Below, one piece after another: positions 12,869 through 25,212 of a DNA stretch of 64,000 nucleotides; position 1 is the first letter of the stretch; each line of letters begins with the position of its first letter. Where the stretch lies: positions 3,142,199 to 3,206,198 of the forward strand of contig OU342804.1 in NCBI GenBank assembly GCA_910591455.2, written 5' to 3'. The position numbers were made by a program, and so were the translations under genes. This stretch comes from Pholis gunnellus (lineage: Eukaryota > Chordata > Actinopteri > Perciformes > Pholidae). The notes beneath the pieces were generated by a model, which saw only the letters and a program-made list of their open reading frames with translations, was not told the DNA's origin and did not search any database.

Positions 12869-15800
12869 GTCCGTGTTCTGCATGGCGTTCCAGCTCTAGT
12901 TCAGCTCTTCTCCAGTGACAACCAAGAAGTGCAGTGTTTTGCCACCGGCGCCGCGCGGAACCTCATCTACGAGAACGCTGACAACAAGGCAGCGCTCATA
13001 GACGCCGGTGGAGTGATGCGCCTCGTCAGCATCCTCGACAAACCTGACGAGGAGCTTCGGAAGACCATCACAGGTAGTACTGGTCTTTGACCTCAGACTG
13101 GTTCCAACCCCGATATGACCTTATGTCCGTGCATTGATGAGGCATCGCAACTGAGTCCTCTCGATCCATATATTACTGGTTCAAAATACTCAGGTATTCA
13201 GACAGCTGAATAAAAACCAGTTTGTTTTTGACTGCAGGTGTCCTATGGAATCTGTCCTCCAGAGACAACCTGAAGGAGAAGCTGTCCAAAGAAGCTTTGT
13301 CAGAGCTGACGGAGAAAGTACTGATTCCTCTGTGCAGCAGCGTCCCACTGAGTCCACCTGAGAGAGACATCTTCTACAACACCAGCGGCTGCCTCAGGTG
13401 ACTCCACGGGAGAGCCTGGTGTCTAACACTGGCTCTGATTCAACACTATGGGTTAGACAGTGTCATCATACCAAAAGTTTCAATTTGTCCAATTTGCCAA
13501 TTAGCACTGTACACAAAGTACAGCTGAGGCTCAGAGACGCACCGGGACTTTGAGAGGGACAAGCCTTTTATGCGAGCTGCAAATCTTTTGGCAGTCATTT
13601 TAGCATTAATACAGTTTTTGTGGTAGATGATGCTGAAGACCCTTCGGGAGACTCTAGGATGTCTTGCTGACACCTGCCTCCTCAGTTTTTATAAACACGC
13701 CATCACTGCTCTAAATCACAACAAGACCGGTTGGACAAGCTGAGGCGAGCCGAAACACTAGTAGTCACAGTTTGTCATGTTCAGGATGAAAACGCCAATT
13801 AGATTACAACAAAAACGAGGCTCGATCCAAACTGGGAGGAACCGCTCGTATCCCCCTTCTACATATTAAAAGTGTTAGACTGGCCCAGTCTGACAGGCTC
13901 TGTGCTGTCTGCGAGGACCATACACTAACTACTGACATCAGAAATAAAAGAAATAAAATATCTATGACCCCCGGCCGGTTCAGCTTGGAATTATTCGTAG
14001 GTCATTCCTAACTTCCCGACGGCGTAGTCCGCCGCCTTCAGAGGCCGATGAGAGTCATGTTTAGCAGTTATTTGTCATCAATCAAAGTATTGATAAATCA
14101 AAATCTTGACGTGACGATGGAGCTAGATGAAAAGTCTGAGGAGCTGCTAGCGAGGATTGAAGAGTAACAATGATACTCCAAAAACCAATGTTCTAATGCT
14201 GCTCCATGTTGTTTCCCTCAGTTCGGTCTGCTGAATGGCACTAAATACTAGAATCCATGAACCTCGACTGCCGTTGCTATGGAGCTGCTGGCAAGGCAGA
14301 GGCACAAATCAGAGTTGAGAATAGGGACAGCACTTGGTTGCTTCTATTGGAAACAAAACGCCAACATAATTTATTGGACCAGTCGTTGATTCATTAAAGC
14401 GCCTCCCCTCAAAGGCACATTTGAATAGAAGATCGCTTTGTGCTGACTTTCACTGAATGCAGTCTCTGACTTTAGAGATGTAAAGAGTTAGAATTACATG
14501 CAAGTGCAGTAAGATCCAAAAAGTACTTTTTTTTTCCAAAGTGGTGAAGTTGCTACTGAAGGGTCTTAGATGAGATTCATAAAATCCCTCCGAGATGAAT
14601 TCCAGTGAGACAGCTTTACTGCGTTACGTTGTGATAGCCTCGTGGGTTTATGTCTCTATCTGTGTGTTTGTGTGCAAAGGAACCTGAGCTCAGTGAACGA
14701 GAGGACGAGGCAGAAGATGAGAGAAATGCGAGGCCTGGTAGACTCCCTGGTGTCCTACATTCAACAAGAGGAGAGAGCAGACGACAAGGTAACCCCGACC
14801 TGCACCGCTATAGCCTGTGACGTTTTCACACACCGTAGATAACAATGTCTGATTACTATCACTATGGTCGTTATGGCTACGGCACCCTTCACAACATTAG
14901 AAGCTATGAGCACCAGAGCTGGAGATCAAAAGACCAAAAAGCCAAGATTACACCAAATGAAAGACTTTACGGCATCTTAGGATATTTAATAACGTATTAT
15001 TGTTAAATAATAAGGAATGTGTTTTTATATGCTTTTCTTATTGTCAACGAAGGACCCAAGACCAAAACCAACAATGTGAAGTTTAATCATGTTCTCAACA
15101 CTTTCTGACCCCCCCTACCTTGTCCATTGGACTCAACCCCAAGCCCATTGGTTCCTACGAGGGATCCCGATCCCGATCCAAGTCCTTTAATATTGGCAAC
15201 CTGCCGAGTCCAATCAGATACAGATAAATGTTGACTACATATGTTTCTGACACAGTGATAGCGACCACTAATAAATCTGACAAACCGTACTTACTAGATC
15301 CAGATACGCACGGTCCTGGTTCAGTATTATAAAGTTGATCACCTTAAATTGTCAATATAGTATTTAGGAAAGATTTACTGGGAGAATGCATCTCCAGACA
15401 TTGACGTGGTTCAATCATCTTGCGAGACGACATCTCAGAAGAGAGACAGAAAGTCCACTCAGTCCACTCACATGGTACAGTGGTGTTACAGAGTGGGGGA
15501 ACTTCCCTCACAAACAATCTTTGGTCAAGTAAAGCCTCCGGCTGCAGAAAGCACTTTAACTCCAACCGACCGGTTTCATTTTGTCCCGTCATCAAGTTAC
15601 TCACAGAATCAATATTGATTAGCGTCAGCTGATACGACCTGCCACCGTCAGCGACACCTAAAAACAAGGAGCTGCTATTGGAATCTTTTGGAGACCGCTC
15701 CTTGTAGTGTTGGAGCTTAGTGGATCCGTGTAATTTGCCAACATCTGTGTCTGAACTCAGTGTTAGTCAGAAAAACTTCACCTCCACTCACAGTGGACAG

Positions 15801-18800
15801 AATAGCAGAGCTCAGAGATGAAAGGAACGGAATTTGATCTGCTTTATTTTAGCCGATACCGACTCATTAAAATATGTATGGATCTGCCTGATACTGATAC
15901 AACACTACTGAGGATGTGAATCTTTAAAAGCTCACCAATATATTTTCACTAATTCTCAGTAATTTCCTAAAACCGCTTGAAAATGTTGTTTTTAGCAACT
16001 GTTTCCAAATCGGGAGAAAAAAAGTTGAATCCACATTTGTAGCTGTAGTGAGGACGGTATATGTGAGGTCGAGTCAATATAAACAACAATGTGTGTAGTT
16101 TTGCACACAGTGCAAGGTTGTGGCTCACTGAATGTTTGTAATAGTTTTTGGACAATGGAGCTCTACAGCACAGAGAAAAGTCTTTGTATTTGCACATGTA
16201 CTTTGCCAATAAAGGGGATTCTGATTCTGACTGCACAGTAAGTCCTTGCATGACTTGTCACCGACTGTTCCTTTCCTCTTACATTCTTCCCCACTCACTG
16301 TGGTTTGGCTCGTTTCATCAGGCGTTGACTAAGGAGCACTGTCAACAGCCAACAGACCCACAATTTCTTGGGAAATACTTGGCATAAACATTTAACCACC
16401 TGGCAGATGATTGATAAACGCACTGCTTCAATTAAACATCAACGTGAACCCTTCCTTGCGTCTGATTGGACGAACATGCCATGGGGGGATGTCCTCGGTT
16501 TTAAAAGGGAGAAAACAAGGTGGCTGTTCTGGAAATGTCACACTTCATCTCAATTCTTCACCAAAATCTGAACAATGTTGAGAAGCGGGAAAAGGTCATG
16601 TAGTCTAGTGTTCACTATAAGAAGTGGAACTAGTGACAGTGTTTTGTGGACCACGGTTTTGAAGACTCGAGTTTGGCATTTATGCTGTCGCCATTTTGTT
16701 TTTTATGACACGAGAGGGTGGAACTACTATGAGCGCTGAACAAGACGTTCTTAGGCGAACAAAATGTTACAGTTGACTTTCACTAACTGGAAACAGGGTG
16801 AAAACCACGGTTACAGTTCCCCATCGAAAACATAGACTGTACAGCTGTCTGACGGCAAGGTAAACCTGTTAAAATGTTCTAAATATAGCGTACGCTTCAA
16901 CTGATGTGGATTCGCTTCGGTTGTTTTGCTCCCGTGCTGGTACTCCTGTCTGTCTCTTTGAACTGAGGGCGTGCCGACCGTCATCTACTATAGGAAGTAC
17001 TCTGATTATGGATGAGTACCTCATACAACCCCACTTCAAAAGAGATGTTTCAATGCCTCAGTAATCTCTTACATCAAAGGACATCAGGCATTCAAATTAG
17101 ATTCCATAGGATCAGAGTATGAGCTTCTCAGCTTATTCTACCAGTTGTGCAGTTTACATGTTTCAGCGTCCACTCAGGTCAGTAGTTTATTTATTTTTCC
17201 ACTTCTGCCCCCGTTCGTCTCTTCTCTCCGTCTGTCTTCATGTTTAGGGTTTGGAGAATTCACTGTGTGTGATGAGGAATCTGTCCTACCAGCTGTACAC
17301 GGAGCTTCCTCCCTCAGTCCGACTCCGTCTGGAGGGCCCAACGAGAGCCTCTGCCTCTGAAAAGGGCGAGGCCATCAGCTGCTTCTCTCTGTACAACAAA
17401 AAAAACACAGAGGTAAGATTCATCAAACGTCGTGAAATTACACAACGGAAACACAAATTCAATCCTGATGATGCTCTGTATCTGCAAGATGTGTCAATAA
17501 TGGACAACCGTTTGCTGTTGATGTTCTACTTTAGAAGATGTGTCAATGTTGTTCCGTTTCCCTTAGTGGCCAGAAAAAAACATCTATTAATACTGCATCA
17601 CATTTAATAATCAATTAACTCTAAGAAAAGAGTTAATGGCAATTTATGTCACTAGAATTCTTTATAGAAATTATCAGCATTATATTCAGTCAGTGATTCA
17701 GTTAAACGCATGCAAATCCGACATTATGGGATTTTACCAAAAGAGTTGTCTTTCTTCCATTTTTTCACATTTGATATATTTATATATTGATTTAATGTTG
17801 CATTACTTACCAATCAACATGACTATAAGTTTGTCCCAAATGCATCCACTTTTTAGATCCAAAGCTGATATAATCAGAAACGTGTTGGATATTATGTCAG
17901 CCTACCAGCATATCTGCCACACCCACCACATCCCTCTAGGGATGTCACTGCTATTCCTGCTGTCTGCTTGTGATTCTCCAATGCTTTCCATCTAAATACG
18001 TTTTCTGCTGATTCTTTACCGATCTCACTCTCTTTTGGTGTCCTGCAGACAGCATCCACACAACCATTGTTTTTATTCCGCACGCTCAACAACATACTCA
18101 ATGTTTACATGTCAGATGACTTATTTTGCCAATGGGGATCTGCCTGTATCGTATACAGGTTGTGTGTATCCGGGTCATTTAACTGCCTGTCTTCTTCATG
18201 TAGCCAGATACAGACCACACTGCCCGTGCACATGCATCTTACCTCACCTCACTCGCTCTTTGTCAGATGCGCCATCATTATCAGACGTTGAGTCATTTTC
18301 GTACAAGTGATTTTAAAGATATTCCACTTTTGGAGCCTGAAACAGTCAAGCCGGTGACATCCAGCAGGTCAGGGCTCTCTCAGGTATCTCATTAATCTCC
18401 AGATAATGAGTGGCCCGGCAGATAGAAACTCTAGAAGTGGCCTCGGATCCTCAGGGAGGATCAGTTTCCAGTACGACACACACAATCGGCAGATCACATT
18501 ACTCATTTCAACGGCAAGCAGCGGAGGCTTACGGAGAGTATGTATGGAGTATGGAGAGGTCCACTGTCACATGTATGTACTCATAGTCATCCTTAGAGTA
18601 CCTGTTTGAATATAAGACATGCTTTTCCATGTCGCTTAGAGCAGATCATTACAAAGAGGCTGAACAGGGAGGATTTATCTCACTTTAGTGGGACCTGAGG
18701 ACATTGATCTGTATAGTCACAGATATCTTGACAACTCCTGATAAGGCACCATGACATAACCCTGTTTGGCTGCATATCTTACATACTTGGACTAAAGAGA

Positions 18801-21800
18801 CTGAGGTGAGATTTATTCATCACATTTCAAACCGTACGTTTCAATGAGAACGTTAGCACATGAACAGACAGACATACTGCTTTCTCTTGTGCTTTTGGTT
18901 TTGGGAAAGCTCAACAAGACACCACCCTCTGAACTCTTTAAATGCAGAGTATCACTCTCAGTACAGCCCCCATGCGCATTGCGTCAGTTTGTGGGGGGAA
19001 ATAAAAAGCTTGGCAGGCCAGCAGTGCCAGTTACCGTTGCTAAGCTATGATAGTACAATCACTGCTCCGGGGAGGGGCTTAGCACACAGTATATTTGGCC
19101 ATTGGGTTTTCAAGATATTCTGTCTCAGACCAAAGGCAGGTCACAGCAGTCTAGTCACACTTAGTATACTAGGACAGAAATACAGGAACAGTGCTCTTAT
19201 TATTTTTTTACAAAGGCTTCTACGTGAGTCAGCAAGTGTTGAGGATGGTGACTTTTTGCATGCGGCATGTAGCTTTAGCATCGCCCATTAGCACAATGTC
19301 CTGTATGTAGCGATTGAGTGCATATTTAAGACCCATTTTACAAGATTCTCATTTTAAAGAGTCAGTTTTCCATCAGCTAACATTAGCTTAACCCTTGTGC
19401 ATCAAGTGCTGGGTATCATTACTCAATATCCTTAATTAAGGTATCAACAGAAATAGCCCAGTAGCTAGTAGTATCGAAACTTCGCCAGTCAAACGATACC
19501 TTCAATCGATCCTTTTTGCACAGATCTAGACAAAAAATGACCATTTCTATGGTTTTGCTTGCAGCTAATTTTGTCAAACTTGTATTGTGTCATAAAATAT
19601 TTGGTTGTGTTGATCAGGACTGTTGGTTGGTTAAAAGATTTAACGAGTGGTAAATAATATCGATCTCTCCTTCACCTCCTCCCCCACAGCGTAACCAGAA
19701 TCTGTCCATACTGTCCGAGGTGTCCCGACAGCCTAAGGGGGCTGAGTGGCTGTGGCACCCTAATGTGGTGGCGCTGTACAAGCTTGTTCTGCAGAACAGC
19801 GACAGCAGCTCCAACTGCCGCGAGGCGGCCATAGGAGCCCTGCAAAACATCACTGCAGGAGAGGCCAGGGTAGGACCTCACACGCCACAGAAATGTGAAC
19901 TACGCATGTTCACATTCCAAAATGAAAATCATAAAATTGTTTTGGAAATTGGATTCTTCCTTATTAAGAAAACCAAAACGACAGCAAACAATCAACAGAA
20001 CTCAGTACAGACTCATTTGATCTTTGCTCCTCTCTGCCAGTGGGCCTCAGTGCTGAGCGGTGTGGTGGTGGAGCAGGAGAGGATGCTGCCCATCCTGCTG
20101 GATCTGTTGGACACCAACAGTGACATGGAGCTGAGGCCCCTGACCGGCCTGCTGAGAAATCTGGCCAGACACTCCGCCAGCAAAGACTACATGGGTAAGA
20201 CACAACCAAGGGTTACTGAAGGTGTTTCTGCCCTCTTTGGGCTGGAAACTCTGTCTGCGTGTGTGTGGTTCACAATTACACTTCAGTTCTATGGAGACAG
20301 ATCACTAGTGTATCTTGTGACTATAGGATATATTTAAACTGGTAAGCTATTTGCTATTTGAGGGCTGCTGAGCAAAACTCAGAGGAGCAGATTGTCACTG
20401 AAATAGGAATTGCTGGTCCACCAACAAATGAACACATTTTAATTTAAAACGCATCCCCATAAATACATTAAAAATTACAAAGCTCCTTTTGTCCTGCAGG
20501 GTCAGGGAGTCAATTTAGGCCCGACCGGGAGTCAACTTAGGTCCAGCAGGGTGTCAATTTAGACCCGGCAGGGAGTTACCTTAGACCCGGCTGAACGTCT
20601 AGTTAGATCCAGTAGGGAGTCAACTTAAGTCCGGCTGAGAGTCAACTTAGGCCCGGTGGCTGGACCCATCAAAGGGACACAGCTAATACTAGGTAGAACT
20701 CCTCCTTTGTATAATATGGAACCAACACAGTATTGTAGGTGATGAAATGATAATCTCCCTAGTGAAATGCAAACGTAACAGCATAATGGGTTTCCCAAAT
20801 GTTAAACGTCACAAAAGGAAAGTGTTGAAAGAATGCCATCTGAACGAACCAAACCGACAGAGGAGGACCTTTCAAAGGTCAGAGGTTTTATCTAAAAACC
20901 GTCCCGTGGGACATCCACCCTCAATCTTTGTCCTCACAGCTAAGAACATGGTGAACATTCTGGTGTCCAAGCTGCCCAGTGATGGCCTTCAGAAAACGCC
21001 GTCCTGCGAGGTGGTGGTCAACCTCTGCGGAGCCCTCAATCACCTGGTCACCTGCAGTTCCTTGGCAGCCCGCGACATCTCATACTTCAACGGCCTGCCG
21101 AAACTGATCGGCATCAAGACAATCCATGACAACAGGTAAGACTGACTTCTGCTGTGATCATCAAATATCAGTGTTGACCAGTGAGAAAAGAGAGCTGCTG
21201 CTTCAGAAAGCAGGATGTGGTAGAGGTTAATAACTCACCATGAACGTTAAATCTATGAAAAGCGGAAAAACCTTTACTTCTTTATACTACTACTTTATAA
21301 TTGGTTAACATTTTTTAGGCCATACAATCTTTCAGTTTGTAAGTTGTGACCTCAGTTTGCTGTCAATGACTTTCCACATTCTGTAGCTGTCACTGCTCTC
21401 CCCTCTGGCCGTTGGCCATGCAAAAATACAACCTTTTGCTAATTTGTACAGTATGTCTTCCTAGAGTGTTTATTACTCCCCCTGCCTCGGCTTTGGTATT
21501 TCCTGCTTGTTTCTAACCGTCTTCCACTCTGTCTTGTTTTAGTTCTGGAAGTCTAAAAGCTGCCAGAGCGGCCTCAACTGTCCTCTGCAACATGTTTCAG
21601 TACAACAAACTGCACAGAGACTACAAACTGGTGAGACCCACAGCTGCTGATGCCAACACACACAGTACGAAATCATCCACATTTTGAATACTTAGCTGCA
21701 GACATGTCAGGAAGAGGGACATGGCTACACAGCAAAAACAAGTACTTGAAATCTTGGTTCAGGCGATTAAAAAACGATGAGAAAGTTTGTTGATTATTTG

Positions 21801-24800
21801 TTTACTCAACAAAATGCTCTCCGGAATTTCGCAGAGCCCAAAGTGATGTCTTCAAATTACTTGTTTTGTCAGACACCGAAGACACTTACAGTTACGGTCT
21901 CTTCTCTCTTGAGTTTACAGGCCTGTGTACAGCTCAGACCAAAACTAGAATTGACTCTAGTCTTGTCTAAAAAACAGTGATACGTCCTACAGGATACACA
22001 CAGTACAGAGGTATGAATGTCTGCGGACACCTGGGACGGGTTTGGGCTAAAAATTGCACCAATTTATCTTTTGGGCCACTGGGGGGGGGAATGTAGTTCT
22101 CTTTTGGTCTCCACCAACTCCTGTGGGAAATATCTGGCGCTTTAGCTGCTAAATGCTCCAACTATGTTCACCCAGCTAGCTGGTATCTAACTTTGTCTGC
22201 TGCTTGGTAATGGGCTGTACTGTAGAGTGGGTTCATCAGGTACCTCATCTAGAAACGGGGGTTGATACAAGCAAAACTTTAAAATATAATAATTAAACTA
22301 AAAGACGGTGAACATTTGGTCTTAACTGCTGTGTCCTAGTTGGACCCCGAGCCTTGAAAAGGGAAAAACTAAAATTGAAATAATGGCTCCTTACGTCCCA
22401 CAGAATTAAAGGTTGCAAGCAGAAGATTGACACATTTGAACTTGCCGTTACATCCTGAGATGTCAGCTTGCATTTGGAGAGAGTGCTCCGTGCCGTAGAG
22501 CACCTACGGTTCCATGTGACCTCACATCGTCGTTCCTTTTTTAGTGCTGGAAGTAAATGTTTTGTCTCTTTCTGACAGCGGAGCAACCACAGGAACGAAG
22601 CACAGCTGAACTAACTTGGAAGCTCCTAAATGCACCACAGTTTGTTGAAAGTGCAAACAGCTGAAGAGTTCCTGCAGCGGGGGCTGTTATTTGTCTCAGC
22701 GCTTCTGGTTACTCGCACCGGTGATTTCACTGTGGTCTTCTCTTCTACCGTGTTTTGAGAGAAGGACCACATTCTTAAGTACATTCATCATAAGAAGAGA
22801 CAGATTACAGTAACTGAAAGGCCTTTGGCTTTAGTCCTGAGCGTTGGAGGGAGCCACTAATTGCTTTCAGGGAGCTCTACAGTGCTGTCACTGCCCTGTG
22901 ACCCCAGAGCCACCTCATTGAGTGACTCTGGGTAAACATCAGTTGAGGCTCAGAAACCAGATTACAAAAGTCTTCATTGAAATAGTTTACCGCCAGTGTT
23001 GTAATAGAGCTTCAAGGACATTCACTCAACATGGCTCTGGTAGTGGTATTGTTTATGCATGGTTGGTGATAGGGTTGAGGGATTAGACGAAGAAATGGGC
23101 GATTGGCTGAGGACATCGCCAGTTAGGTTTTTGGGGCGATGTTTGTCATTTTGCTAATCTAATGGTCTGCCTCTGAAGAATGACAGCTGCTCAGCTGCAT
23201 ATTTTCACATCCAACACAGCGTTAAAAGGGTTTGTTTCAACCAAACTAGAGTTGGTGATTGTTAGAAAGAAGATAAACTCATCATTTGAGTCAAGAGTCA
23301 TTTGTTGCCATTCTGTGGTTGGTAACAATGATTATGTTGTATCAGTTAATACAAGCCATGTTTCCATTGATATAGTTTTATGCAAATTTCAAAGTATCGC
23401 ATTAGAAAAGTTCTATGGAAACGGCAAAATTCAATCGATCTTTCTCAATCTTTCTCTCGTACATTGGTTAGATAGCCATGGCGACTTGTTAACTGGTGGA
23501 TTACACCAACAACCTCTGAAACCACGCAGCCGAGTTGAAGGAAATGGGCCTAATTCGCATTCCTTTTTTGCGACATTTCAAAAGTTTGCTTAAAATAATA
23601 TTGCAAATGGAAAGGAAACACTGCTTTAGAAATATATCATGACATAAATGAAAGCACATCGTAATGTTACGGTTCTGGGTCTATTTGCTAGTATCTGAGA
23701 GTGTAAACACTTGAACCCCTGCATGCTTTGGTACTGATATTTTAGGTGATAATGTTAGTTTGTGGTATTTTCTATTCTTGCTGGCACAAGTTTTCGGCTA
23801 AGTTAACTATATACACCCATTTGTTTTATATCAGCCTTGAAGAGGCCTAGCGAAGTTTAGGACTGTCTTAATGACTTTTTGGTTAAACAGGACTATAAAT
23901 AGACAAAGTATCGTCACACCACTGATGTCTTCTTACCTTGTTTATCCTTTTTCCCGTTAAGGTTTTAAAGATTGTCATCAAGATTTTTCTGTGCAAGACA
24001 GCAAAAAGTGTCCTCAGAGGGAGCGCTTGTCTTTTCGATCTATTCGACTTCTAATATCAAAACAATAACAAACGAACTCATATTTTGGATGACTCATCTT
24101 TACAGAATTTGATCAAATCAATTGGCACATTTTATAATTTTTTAATCTGACAAAATCTGAATTGACAGCTAGCATAGCAATATCACAGTAGTAGTTTAGA
24201 CAGCTAAAGCATGGGTGCAAGCCTTATACTGAATTAACTTACTGATTTTTCCCCAGCTGTCAACTGTAATTGAAAAATATCAATTTGATAAACTGAGAAA
24301 TTAGAAATTAGAGAAATTAGGTCATGTTTAATAAACCCAATCTTGATGGGGAAAAACTCCTGCAAACACACTTAGCAGGAGTCTAGTGGAATTCACACAT
24401 TTGTGTGTAAATTACATTGATTTCGGTACAACTATTTATCAGGGTGAAGTTAAAATGGAGAGCAGAATGTGTGGGTGTTGGCTGACATTGTGCTATAAAC
24501 TTTTGTCTTCACCAGATGGTTTTCTCGTCTACGTCTGCACACATCTGTTTTATATCCCATTTGACCTCCACTCCTTTCTTCCCATTGGTTCTCTTCTTCC
24601 CCTCTTTTCTCTGTCCTGAAAGCCTGATTTTAGCCTCTGGCTGTGCCTTATCTGTGGATACTTGGCTCTGCAAATGAAAACATGTTCTCTTTAGCTGACG
24701 GTAATCAGATTGTGGAGTTACTAAAGTTCTTCTCCTCTCAATCTGCCATCCCACACATTGGGAAATCAGTGGTGACTGGTGATGCATCTTTTACTCCAAA

Positions 24801-25153
24801 CATCCGGTTTTAAATTCTTTGATTCATCATTTCTGTCAAATGATTGAGAGAATACAGTGATAGCCACACAGCATTAACAGCAGATCAAAAGTATCTTGTG
24901 AAATTATGAAAAATCTGTCAGACATGTCAGGATATTTGGGGAAGAAGGATGTTGTCTTGTTAGTTTGACAATCCTCCAAAGACCAATAGTTTTTCATGCT
25001 TGATTTATAATTCTAAGTACTTCCTCAAAATAAGCTACAAATTTGAGGGTGGAAAAGTTTTCTCTAATCCCAAGATTTAAAACAAATTACCTGATTTATT
25101 TGGCAGCACAACAAACTGTAAATGCAACACTGACATATTAACACCATATGAAG

Positions 25154-25212
<59 letters not shown>

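Noticed and set aside
12461..13090. 209-codon frame running through pkp3 exons 4-5
   Set aside because: It reads through the intron with its (CT)n repeat. The spliced exons explain it.
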